Shown piece after piece: positions 19,605 through 28,856 of a DNA stretch of 30,710 nt. A model generated the notes under the pieces. The model was not told where the DNA came from. It searched no databases and saw only the letters and a program-made list of their open reading frames with translations. The first letter of the stretch is position 1, and the number at the start of each line of letters is the position of its first letter. Both the position numbers and the translations under genes were made by a program. Source of the DNA: Hyphochytrium catenoides (taxonomy: Eukaryota > Sar > Hyphochytriomycetes > Hyphochytriales > Hyphochytriaceae); contig FLMG01002985.1 in assembly GCA_900088475.1 (NCBI GenBank), positions 1 to 30,710 on the forward strand, read 5' to 3'.

Positions 19605-21035
19605 GCTATATGAACGAGGGACGGGATGCGGCTAATATTTTGGAGAGGGAAAGAACTTGCTGCCCAGCATTAGCGTCGTTCCCCGTGTTATTTGTCAGAG
19701 AGATCCATTCCAGGTAGACACTTATTATGCATGAGACAGGCTAACCGCTGCTGCTCCTTATCAACCTCTGACACTAAAGCGCTTACTAAATAAAGGGTCC
19801 TTAGTGCGTGACAGCTATTTCCCACTTTATCTTCTCTTTCTTTTCTAATAAAGTCTTTAGACCGCTTCTTTCTTTCTCTCCCTTCCCCAAAAATTCTCCC
19901 TCTCTCTCTCTCTTGTTCCGTCCAGTCAATACTTCTCATCAGATGAACATGCCTTCCTGCTATTTCCTTAGTCTCTCTTGGGATTTTCTGGCACGAGGGC
20001 GGAGAGTCTACGCTCATTCCCTCTCGTACCTTATTACTTTCCCTTTCTCCACGTTTCCTTTCTCCATCGGTTCCCTTTTCTTCTGGCATACATCATATCC
20101 ATCTTCATCGCTGTCTTTGCTTCTGTGTCTGTTCTCTTGGGGCCAGGCCCTATCAGGCTATGTTGGGAGTTCGGTCCCACATTCAAGACCAAAACATTCG
20201 TGCGAGATAGGCTGATCGCGGTCTTTCTCTTTATTTTTCTTCCGCTGCGAGACAGAGACAGACTTGTCTAAGATGAAGCCCAGTCATTGTATGGCTTGGC
20301 TTTCGAGACAGAGACAGACTTGTCTAATCTCTATAGAGGAGGGGAAGGAGGGAACCACTCTGAGTAAACTGCTGTCAGTTGAGAAGGACATCATAGGAGG
20401 AAGAGGGAAGTAGACACATAGACAGCCAGTGGGAGCAGAGGGAGAGACAAAAGGAAGAAAACATGAAGGCTTCAGATAGAGTTCGAGAGAAACAAGTTGA
20501 GAGAAGAAGGAGAAAAGAGGTAGACTACTGCTCTTTGATGGCCAAACTAGACTTATTACACCTAGGAAAACCAAGAAGGTTGCTCATTTTCCATACACTG
20601 ACGAAGACAGAATAGGCCTGAGGACTGACGAAGGGGACGGAGTGAGGAAAGAGAAGAGCTTATTAGGAAATACACAGGGAACTCTCTTTCCTTCCGCATG
20701 AGAAGTAGAAGAAGGCCTTACTCAGTCAGTAGGGAAAGCGCCGCTCGGTAAGTGAGCTGGGAGAGGAAGAGCGCTGGCGCAGACTGTCTACTAGTTGGGA
20801 GAACATCGGAGTTCGAAGCTTTGTCCATCCCACCACAGGGCAGACTTCTTTCTCCTTTCTTTTCTCTACTTCTTTACTCTGTTCTTTCCTTTGTGCTTCC
20901 TTCGGTGTAAAGATCTTCTCTTTCTGACAGTTGCGAGGGAGCCTTCAATTTGATGCTGCGAGCGGTGGCAAACAGAAGCGCAGCAGGACACCTGCAAGCT
21001 GTGAGTCCGTTAGTTTGAGACTTCAGACCTGAGCT
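19605..21035. repeat. Spacer upstream of 7TM gene C
   Basis: No gene is supported. Minus-strand and plus-strand open frames at 19690-20570 are driven by CT/GA-rich tracts (19860-19915, 20340-20520). The last 100 bases probably contain the 5' untranslated region of gene C. Confidence 0.4.
20248..20327. repeat. 24-base perfect direct repeat
   Basis: The same 24 bases, beginning CGAGACAGAGACAG and ending CTTGTCTAA, occur at 20248-20271 and 20304-20327, offset by 56 bases. Each copy ends with GACAGACTTGTC, which is nearly self-complementary. It looks like a local duplication. Confidence 0.75.
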
Positions 21036-22752
21036 ATGGAGCTAGAAAGCACGCTGGCAGCCATTCCCTGTGACTTTCCCTATGTCGGTAGGTACAGGTT
21101 CATCGTTAAAATCTTGTGAGTGCGGAACGGGCTAGTATATCTTACGCTTCGTACCTCTTCTGCGCGCCGCCATCGCTCTCTTTCCCGCTATTTACAGCTC
21201 CCGACTGCAAAGTGCTCTACGCTGATGTAGTTGGCTCAAGCTATACCAGCTGGGGCTTCTTCTCGCTTCTTGCTGGTACCTGTGGGACGATGTTACTGGT
21301 GCACCGAGCCAGAGGAGTCTTGAAGTGCGGCACATACGTCCAGAAGGCCAGTCTCTTCTTCGTCTTCTTGGGCTTTATCTCTCTGTTGATCCAAGGTTTT
21401 GACCCGATGGGATATGGCAGCCTGCTTCCGCCTCTTGTTATCGTTTTGGCGCAGTTGTCCACCACCTGCTCCCTCTTTAGCATCTGGTAAGATTCCTCTG
21501 CGCCTCAGTCATTCACACACTTTGGCCGCCGACTTAAGCTAACGTTCGTCTCTCTTGACGTCCTCTGAACAGCGTTATCATCGCTGTTTCATGGGCATCG
21601 CTCTTGCAGCAGAGCCACCGTCCCCACTGGAAGTTCCCCTTTGACGTCCGCATCGTTGGGATGGTTGTCATGGCCGCAACCTGGACAGTTGCTCTTGGCC
21701 TGGGCTCTATGGCAGTGAAGGAGCCAATGGGGAAGGCGGACGTCAGGGGATATGTGCAAGGAAACCTCGTAACTCTGAGCGGTAGGCTGGCCGATATGTT
21801 CCTTATCAACCGGCAAGGCGGAACCTCTACTAACTCTGTCTCTGTCTCACCTCTTCCCGTGATCTACCGATCCATCTCCTATCCCTCTGATTCCGTTGTA
21901 TTAGTGATAGGAACAATCTGTTTGGCATATTTTGCTTATACTGGTGCTGTCCTGCACCACCATTTGATGTCCTCCTTCCAAGAGTCCAATAGAGATCTAG
22001 ACCTGATCGCCAGTTTTCACGCTACTTCCAGCATGGACGTGGTGACATTCAACCCTTTAGTGAGACAGAAGAGCCAGCAGATCTTTAACAATCCTCAAAC
22101 AGACCAAGAGGGAGGTCGAATGGCTCTTCCACGGCGTCTGCTGAGTCAATGGCGGAGCTTGCCCTTCATGACAAAGTTCCTCATTCTGTTCTCTGTCGCG
22201 TGTAGCGCCATACTCTGCCATCTGTACTACTTGGCTGTTTCCTCGTTCCAGCACAAGTACATCTTCGGATGGCAGGGCTACAATGTCTGTGTCATATCTA
22301 CGGAGAGCGTCGAGGCAAGGGCCTTATGTCCCGTCGTTTTTGAGGCTAAGGACCTCCCTGCTCTACAGTGCATTGCTCTTTACCTCTGCCTTGGCGCTTT
22401 CTGGCGGCTTCCAGAAGAGAAGGACAGCGAAGTTGAAGAGGGCGGAGGCGGAGGAGTGACCATGCCTGCAATAGCTGAACTGGAGCTAGATAAGGGCAAC
22501 AAGCCTCAAGGCTTAGCCCATTATCCGGTGCCTGTACATCTCACGGGGAGCCATAGGCGAGGAGATAGCAACGGAGGAACGGGGTGTCAGCATCTGACAA
22601 GCCCGATTGCAGTTGGAGGAGGAGACACACCAAGAGGCTCTTGGTTATCCTCTGGCTCCTTTCTAAAATATGAGCCATACAATGACGACGATGGCTCACA
22701 AGAGAGAGACATAGTAGCTGACTATCGGCGACCTTTTGCATCTGCGAAATAA
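21036..22752 (+). CDS. 7TM family member C: seven-transmembrane receptor-like protein, four exons
   Basis: Exons are 21036-21087, 21198-21486, 21573-21781 and 21905-22752, in phases 1, 2 and 1, giving 1398 bases and 465 residues. It is the third paralogue and has the shortest introns (110, 86 and 123 bases). The N-terminus is only 17 residues before the first intron and ends IPCDFPYV. Exon 2 starts with APDCKVLYADVVG and includes RGVLKCGTYVQKAS and IQGFDPMGYGS. Exon 3, three bases longer than in A and B, includes KEPMGKADVRGYVQG. Exon 4 has TM5 (YFAYTGAVLHHHLM), LPFMTKFLILF into TM6, WQGYNVC and LCPVVFEAKD before TM7, and a Gly/Ser-rich tail with SWLSSGS at about Trp430. The same membrane topology as A and B is predicted. 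It lies 7 kb from B, so the family is clustered but not strictly contiguous. The orphan function is unknown. Confidence 0.85.
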
Positions 22753-22988
22753 ACGCGAACAGTGAGCACAACATCATAATTGGCTGGCTTTTGAAGGGTA
22801 GAGAGCGAGAGAGAAACGAATGAAGCGAGAAGATGTAAAGGAGCCAAATGTAGCAGACGAGGAGCATCTGCATATTAAGCTTAGTTACTTCTTATACAGA
22901 GGCAGTTCGTAGGCGTGCGCTGGCGAAGGCCCTTAGGAAAGGTCTTACTATCATGTCTACCTTTTGCCTGCTTACATCTGCCACTTGT
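22753..22988. other. Spacer after 7TM gene C
   Basis: No gene seen. It probably holds the 3' untranslated region of gene C. Confidence 0.35.
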
Positions 22989-23220
22989 CCTCTCCGCCAT
23001 CCACCTTGTACGGCTCATGAACGTAGCTCTGAGTAATCTTTTCTCCTCTTCCATCCATCTTGTTCTCTTCAGGAACTCTGCTCTCAGCGTTGCATGATCC
23101 TTCCTCTTCCGAGTTACCTGTTCGTTTCATCTTCTTCGTCCTTATAATGAACTTTGCTCTAAGTAGTTTCTTCTCCTCTTCCATGCATCTTGTGCCTCTC
23201 ACGAACAATGCTTTGAGTGG
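22989..23220. repeat. Degenerate tandem repeat of about 51 bases, four copies
   Basis: Units begin near 22989, 23040, 23121 and 23171, each centred on a CTCCTCTTCCATCCATCTTG-like stretch or a later GAAC-x-x-TGCTCT. Copies 2 and 4 are the most alike. In one plus-strand frame they encode a repeated pattern resembling SSxHLVxLxNxALSxLF. Period and copy number are by eye. Confidence 0.5.
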
Positions 23221-23274
23221 CAAGCTTACTTATCGTCATCTGCTTGTATCCCCGTTACGGTGAACAGAGTGCTA

Positions 23275-23730
23275 GCCTCCCACTGTCATCATTAGTGGTG
23301 CATCATCATCTACCGCAGCGATCGAGCTCTAGAATATCTCTAGAAGAGCTTCGAGAATCCCAACTGCATCTAGTCTCCCACTGCCATCATTATGTGGCAT
23401 CATCCAAGGCCAGTAACTGCCGAGCTCTAAAATCTTTCTATAAAAGCTTCAACAGTGCTTCAACAATCCTGGATCTGCATCTATTCTCCCACTGCCATCA
23501 TTAGGTGGTGCATCGTCATCCAACGCCAGTGATGCCAAGCTCTAGACTCTCTCTATAATAGAAGCATCAACAATCCTATATCTGCATCTACACTCCGACT
23601 GTCATCATTATGTGGTGCATCATCATCCAACGCCAGCGAAGCCAAGCTCTACAATCGTAGAAGCATCCAACGCCCGCGATGCCAAGCTCTGTAATTTTTC
23701 TGCCAAAGCTTCAAAAATCCTCCTATAGAT
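23275..23730. repeat. Tandem repeat of about 107 bases, four copies
   Basis: Units start near 23275, 23373, 23484 and 23591. Each contains CTCC-x-ACTG-x-CATCATTA, then TGG-x-GCATCATC, CCA-x-CGCCAG, GCCAAGCTCTA, then a TATA-rich stretch, GAAGCATC and ATCTGCATCTA. The last unit is longer because part of it is duplicated again. The function is unknown; it resembles a minisatellite. Confidence 0.7.
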
Positions 23731-24000
23731 CTGCACCTTCCCGTTGGACAATCAGTCTCCGCTGCCTTCCTTGTTTGGAGGTGTGTAGTTGTAGTAATGT
23801 TCTGTCTGTGTGAATACGACCAGAAAGAATTTGTGTCTCGTCTCACTAAACTCACAGCAGCGGAGGCATAGACAGAGCGGGTGTAGAGATACAGACAGAG
23901 TGGAGTGATTGCAAAGATATAGCGGTGACAGAGTGTGCGAGAGATGCTGGAATGGAGCCATTGTGCACAGCTTTGAGCACCCATCTTCATCTGGTCCTAC

Positions 24001-24149
24001 CTCATCGGCGCTTTTGCCTTGAAGAAAGAGAGGTCAAAAGCTTCGTTGGATAGCGGCAGCTCAACAGTGACCTTCATTAGGTAGACTAGATCTCCATTGA
24101 CCTTGGTCATAATCAGTGCTGTGGCAGCAGGTCGTGGTCCCCCGTGTCT
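24001..24149 (-). CDS. Possible lone exon on the minus strand
   Basis: Between a GCTTAG acceptor and an ATGAG/GTAGGA donor, the minus strand is open for 49 codons with a protein-like sequence including KVNGDLVYLMKVTVELPL and EAFDLSFFKAKAP. I could not find partner exons on either side, and no domain is recognised. It may be an exon of a gene that diverges from the zinc-ribbon gene, or chance. Confidence 0.2.
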
Positions 24150-24349
24150 CTAAGCTTCCTCGACCTTTTCTCTGTTAAAGCACGTCAATTAAGCACCCAA
24201 GGAGGAGGCAGATAGCCGAGAGAAACGCCGAGGACAGTTCCAGTTCAAAGGGAAAAGGTCTAAGCAAACGCCATGGGCCTGGCAGTGTAGCTTCTTTTTT
24301 ACAGCTTCTCTCAAATTCTCCTTTCTGTCTGCCCAGCAGAGGGCTCAGG

Positions 24350-24895
24350 ATGAATAGCACCAATGTACTTGCTTCTGGTACAGCGCGGCTTCTATCTCCT
24401 GCTACGTGTCCAGAACTAAAATTCTGCTTTAAGTGCGGAGCACAAACTAAGAAGGACGCTGTCTTCTGCCACCTATGTGGGACGCCCCAACCTCCAAACA
24501 TTCCGAAGCACAACGTTACCTCAGCTCAGTATTATGATGTGGCCGCTGCCCCGCCTTCCTCTTCCTTAGCGTCCACCAACTGGGACAAAACGAATCATCA
24601 GTCTCAGGCTTACGCAGGACCTAGATATTCACAGTCGATCCCTCCCACACTGTCAACAAGCGGCCCAGACCGAGTACACAAAGATACTCCTAAAGATCAT
24701 CAAGGGCGAGTTGTCTCTGCTTCCACCCTCTTTGCTCCAAAGCAAAGAAGTCCGGAGGCAGAAGGGGCTAATGGCGAAGGAGCTAACATTCTGGCTCCCT
24801 TCGGAGTCTGTCCGTTCTGCGGCTTCTACTTCCGCTCAGAACGGCAGGTCTTCTGCGCTTCCTGTGGTGCGCAGAAGCCCATTCTGAGGAAGTGA
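24350..24895 (+). CDS. Protein with a zinc ribbon at each end
   Basis: This 181-residue, intronless protein has two zinc-ribbon modules separated by a linker. The N-terminal module (about residues 24-48) has FCFKCGAQ and FCHLCGTPQ, giving four cysteines as two CxxC knuckles. The C-terminal module (about 152-178) has VCPFCGFY and FCASCGAQ. The linker is rich in Ser, Pro, Gln and Thr and should be disordered. Such double zinc-ribbon (DZR or zinc_ribbon_2-type) modules are widespread and usually bind proteins or stabilise larger proteins. No other domain is present, so the role cannot be given. The ATG at 24350 is the first in the frame before the first knuckle. Confidence 0.75.
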   Translation: MNSTNVLASGTARLLSPATCPELKFCFKCGAQTKKDAVFCHLCGTPQPPNIPKHNVTSAQYYDVAAAPPSSSLASTNWDKTNHQSQAYAGPRYSQSIPPTLSTSGPDRVHKDTPKDHQGRVVSASTLFAPKQRSPEAEGANGEGANILAPFGVCPFCGFYFRSERQVFCASCGAQKPILRK

Positions 24896-25026
24896 CGTAC
24901 CTAGAAGTGGTCCCTTTCTTTCTCCGTTTTTTGTCATCGTCCTTAAAGTCTGTGGCACTATAACCTGCATCTTCACGCCACAGGCATCAACAATCAGTGA
25001 GTTAACCAGGGTTCTTGTTACAACAG
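24896..25026. other. Short spacer after the zinc-ribbon gene
   Basis: I see no gene. It probably holds the 3' untranslated region and a promoter. Confidence 0.3.
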
Positions 25027-26062
25027 TTTGGCTGGCGTCGTCGTCTGGCCTTTATGCTTTATACGGCTTACACTGTTATGATCGTCGTTCTATCTCTCGG
25101 TAGGTAACACCTATTAAGAAGAATATCGCATCTGGTTGCTTGCTTACCTTGTGTGGAAAGGACAACCAACTCCCAAACCTCGTTCCTCCCATTAGTCATC
25201 ATTACTTGTCGTCCTTCTCCTCCTCAACTCGATTCTTGTGGGTTAACGGCGGTGCTCTCATTTGGTTATTATACTTCGTCAGCAGTCGTCCCGCCTTCCC
25301 GTTGGAAGTTTCACACTGATGGATTTACGAAGTAATAGAGCCAAAAGTAATAGAGCTGAATAGAGCTCGTACTTGATCGTGACAGACGGGCTTTTGAAGG
25401 GACAGAGATGATCTTCAGTTATTGCGCAGCATCGACCACGGTTTCTCTCCATCATCTAGGAGTTTGATGATAACCTGGAAGAGAATCTCCATCATGATGT
25501 GAATACAGTAATCAGTCAAACAGAAGGTACGCCGATCGGCGTTAGCGGTACATCCTCGCCGTTACCGTCCTATGATTGTCGTTCGCGCCATTACGAAGTT
25601 TGTTTCGCGATGAATCTGGCAGCTACACTAGAAACTATTGAGATTTTTTACTTCTTAGAAGAGTCTGAACAAGCGCTTCTTGGAAGATTAGGAGATAAGG
25701 AAGCGCTGTTTGTCCTTGGGAGAGAGCTCAGTATTGGAAAGCTTACGCCGTGCTTTGCTTATCTGCCATTCTGCTATTTGGGGTACCTTGGCTTCTCTTG
25801 GGCATACTGATCACACCGTTTGCCATTAGCGTTCAGCCTCAACGGGCGTGTGCCAACGCTCTACTTCTCTTTGCCGTTGGATTTGATCAGACAGGTGCCC
25901 AACAGTACCTTTTGCTCTTGTCTTGGACCCACACATTGGTGCTTTAACAAGCTTCCTCTCGAGACATGGCTGAGGGTGACACTAGCCGCCCTGCCAGCTA
26001 CTGATAGAAGGATCGATGACAGGGAGGAGCCTATCGCGACTGCGCATGAGCCTGGAGCCTGA
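25027..26062 (+). CDS. Candidate fragmented membrane-protein gene, model unresolved
   Basis: Several plus-strand segments look like exons of one membrane protein. They are 25027-25099 (FGWRRRLAFMLYTAYTVMIV, with AG before and GTAGGT after), about 25702-25894 (YWKAYAVLCLSAILL, then LLLGILITPFAISVQ and ACANALLLFAVGFDQT) and 25952-26062 (LPLETWLRVTLAALPATD to a TGA). Short open pieces near 25400-25500 (EFDDNLEENLHHD) could be internal exons. The phases of the last two segments do not join cleanly, and no start was found. The final segment overlaps the first exon of XRCC2 in a different frame. No family is recognised; at least two hydrophobic passes are visible. Confidence 0.3.
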
Positions 26063-27926
26063 TGAGACTGCCTTCGACCTAATCAAACGCAGTAGTCACT
26101 TCAGATTCCACTCAGGTCTCAGATTTCTAGACAGCCTGGTATGGTAATCTTGTCTCTGTCGGAACCTCCCTCAATGTCAGAGAGCAATTGTGCGACATAG
26201 AGATTACTAAGTGCCTTGCTATTTTGCCAATGCCAGTACGATCAGGGGTTCGTCATCGGGGACGTCCTGGAAATCTATGGGGCTTCCAAGACAGGCAAAA
26301 CCGAAGTCAGTTGGTCACACGCTTTTGATCTCGTATACCTTTCTCCAAACTATCCTGACTGTGTCAGTCTGCTCCAACATTGAGCCTTAGTAATGGAGGC
26401 ATGTCTTCTGCACCTAGGTCCTGATGCACCTCGTGGTCAAGGCAGTAATACCAACGGAGCTTGGGGGCTATAATGCTGGAGTTCTCTACATTGATAATGG
26501 TAAGAATAGCAATATTTGCAGTAGCTTCTCTCCTATTTGTCAAAGTGCATCTAGCTCGTTCTTCTTCTTTCGCATAGCTGTTTACGTCGGCCTTTGCTTC
26601 GCCTACTCAGTTTCCTGACACGCCTCCCATTCCTTTTATTGGCTTCATAACTTCCCCTTAGATTGGAAGCTGGATCTTTCTAGAGTGGAGCTCATTCTTA
26701 GGACTACGGTGGCAGCAAGACTGCAAGCACTCCAGCGTCACTTTTCACCGACAAACAGCAATATCCCAGGTAACAGTTTGATGCCGACTTGCTCAGGGCT
26801 CCGTACTAGAAGTGGCTAACTATGCACTTGGTCTCGCTCTCTATCGGTCTCTCTTTGGTGCCCTCACAATCTCGGTTATCCTTTGCGAGAAGACCGTGAG
26901 GTACGCTTTTCAATTGCATCAAGACCTCCGAAATCAGCTGAGCACCCCGAGCAACTAGTGATTTATAAAGATCACTCATATCGCCTTAAACTTGCAGGAG
27001 ATTGTGCAACAGTGCCTACGGAAAGTCCTGGTAATCCGTTGTGGAAGCTCCTTTCAGTTCTTATCAGCGCTCTTGTCCCTCAAGCATCAAGGACTTCTGA
27101 ACGAAGGTAGTTCGTGAGCCGCTTTATTGGCCCTTCTCACGTCTTTCAGGTTCCCCCTTTCGTCGTTTCCTTCGTTTTTTAGTAGGGCACAATGTCTTTA
27201 GGTTTTGTAAAAGGGACCATACTCTGATGACGTCCCCCGTGCCTAACCGTTCATTTCTATCTAGACGTCAAGCTGATCGCCATCGACGGTATTGGCTCAT
27301 TTTATTGGCAGGAAAAGGTCAGGATAATTTGCTTTGAATGGCCTTAGAACATTGACACGGGCGATAGTTGAGTGTGTTAAGTTTGGTATAACAAGAGGTC
27401 CAGCTAGGAATTCAGCACAACGACAAATGTCTGTCAGAGGTCTTTTTAGCGGCTTTCTTTAACATCTCACTGCATAGGCTGCTGGGCTGTTAGTTGGAGA
27501 GGGCTTGACTCTAGGCCAACATCTTTATGGCGTGCTGGAGGGCATTCTCAAGGAGAATTCGCTCTTCATCGCTGCAACTAAACAGGGTAAGGGAAGCTGC
27601 TAGAAGTATATGTTCAGAGCCCCTTAATATCCATGTGCTCATCCACCTTTTGCGTTGTTCGTGATGCGCTTGTGCCTGCTGAACGCGATTGCGTTCTTCC
27701 TCACCTCTTCCTGCCATGCTCTCGCCTTCTTACCTGCTTTTCGCTTCTTAATGGACTTTCATGAGCCCTCAAAAGAAAGCCTACTGGGTGTTAAAGCTGA
27801 TTTCTCTATATCAGAGGTTTTTCCTCCGGTTGCGGGGTCCAAGGAACACATAGAGTACTTGCCTAGAAGATGGAGCTCGATGGTGAAGAAACGGATTCTT
27901 TTGAAAGAAGGGCCGCGAGCATCCAC
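26016..27926 (+). CDS. XRCC2: XRCC2, RAD51 paralogue of homologous recombination (3' end unresolved)
   Basis: XRCC2 belongs to the BCDX2 complex, which helps RAD51 load in recombination repair. Exons by splice signal and homology: 26016-26138, 26237-26305, 26418-26499, 26662-26769, possibly 26810-26894, then 26998-27106, 27265-27317, 27478-27586 and about 27776-27926. Key matches to the family: Walker A GASKTGKTE in exon 2; VVKAVIPTELGG and VLYIDND in exons 3 and 4; EIVQQCLRKVLVIRCGSSFQ; Walker B LIAIDGIGSFYW in exon 7; LFIAATKQ; and EYLPRRWSSMVKKRILL in exon 9. Start is ATG 26016 or the in-frame ATG 26046. The optional exon 5 (beginning EVANYALG) has no counterpart in the human protein but repairs the phase between exons 4 and 6. 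The terminal exon after 27926 is unclear; 28111-28160 (PDGATFRKIALKN) or 28189-28230 could belong. Identity is strong; exact boundaries are inferred. Confidence 0.85.
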
Positions 27927-28230
27927 GTAAGCCGTTGCTGCTCTTCATGCTCTCTTGTTTTCAGGCTCGCAAGCTATTTGTCTCCCCCTGCTCTTCCACT
28001 TCCCATCGTGTACATTTTGCGGCGTTCGAGTCCTCATGCTTTATCGTTGCGTTCTTCTTAGTTGATATTGTGCACGTCACAAGTTCCATCTTTGTGCCTT
28101 TTTACGCTAAAAGAACCTGATGGCGCCACCTTCCGTAAAATAGCCCTCAAGAATATACTGACTAATGTCTTTCCGTGGTCCCATAGCCGGAAGGCCAAAT
28201 CCCTGTTTCCTCTCATCAAGGAAGAGTAAG
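27927..28230 (+). other. Unresolved 3' region of the XRCC2 gene
   Basis: It contains three acceptor-like sites (before about 27961, 28114 and 28187) and short open segments after them. The first continues in phase from exon 9 for about 34 codons to a stop. The last also continues in phase and ends KSLFPLIKEE. The middle one reads most like a RAD51-family end but is out of phase. I cannot choose among them by eye. Confidence 0.35.
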
Positions 28231-28488
28231 TTAGCTGACGGGTGGAGGGTCAAGCTTCTAGCAGATGAGATCGATTTCAATTTAGATAGTTAGGAGTCAG
28301 AGTTATCTCACATTTCGATAGAGGTTGGGAAAGCTTGTCCCGCCGACGGACAGATACGTAGAAAAGGAAACAACGAGAGTCCTGGGAGGAGGACGAGGCC
28401 ACGGGAGGGGTCTAAAGGAATGGAAAGAGAAAGGTGGGGTGGGAGAGAGAAAGTTAGGGAGAGGATGGGGAAAGAGGGAAGGAGAGAG

Positions 28489-28545
<57 letters not shown>

Positions 28546-28856
28546 CAGACATTAAGAGAGGGAGTGGAGATAGAGGGAGATCAGAGAGAAAGGAAGGACG
28601 AGCACTTGGAAGTTAAAAGGATGGTGCTTGAGGGATTTTGAATGGACAAACGCTCACAGTTTTCCTATCGCTTGGTGCAGGTTTACCTTTGAGATCACAC
28701 CGCAAGGGATCCGCGAGCGTGGAGGGTAGAGAAAACTAAAGACAATAAACAACCTACAAAGCTGCTCAGGGGAGAGGGCAATTCTCTATTTACATTTTAG
28801 GTACAGATGGCATCTGAGCTTGAGGAAAGAAGAGAGAGGAAGAGAGAGAGAGATGC
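28231..28856. repeat. Convergent spacer with a long GA microsatellite
   Basis: A pure GA run of about 46 bases lies at 28494-28540 within a GA-rich zone, 28420-28600. It sits between the convergent ends of XRCC2 and the FAM192A gene. Arg/Glu-rich open frames through it are artefacts. No gene is seen. Confidence 0.7.

Noticed and set aside
6750-22752. Microbial-type rhodopsin identity for the 7TM proteins
   Set aside because: No lysine of retinal-binding type is visible in the seventh segment of any of the three, and the loop pattern does not match.
23275-23730. CRISPR array
   Set aside because: The repeats are about 107 bases, contiguous and degenerate with no unique spacers, in a eukaryote-like genome; a minisatellite fits better.
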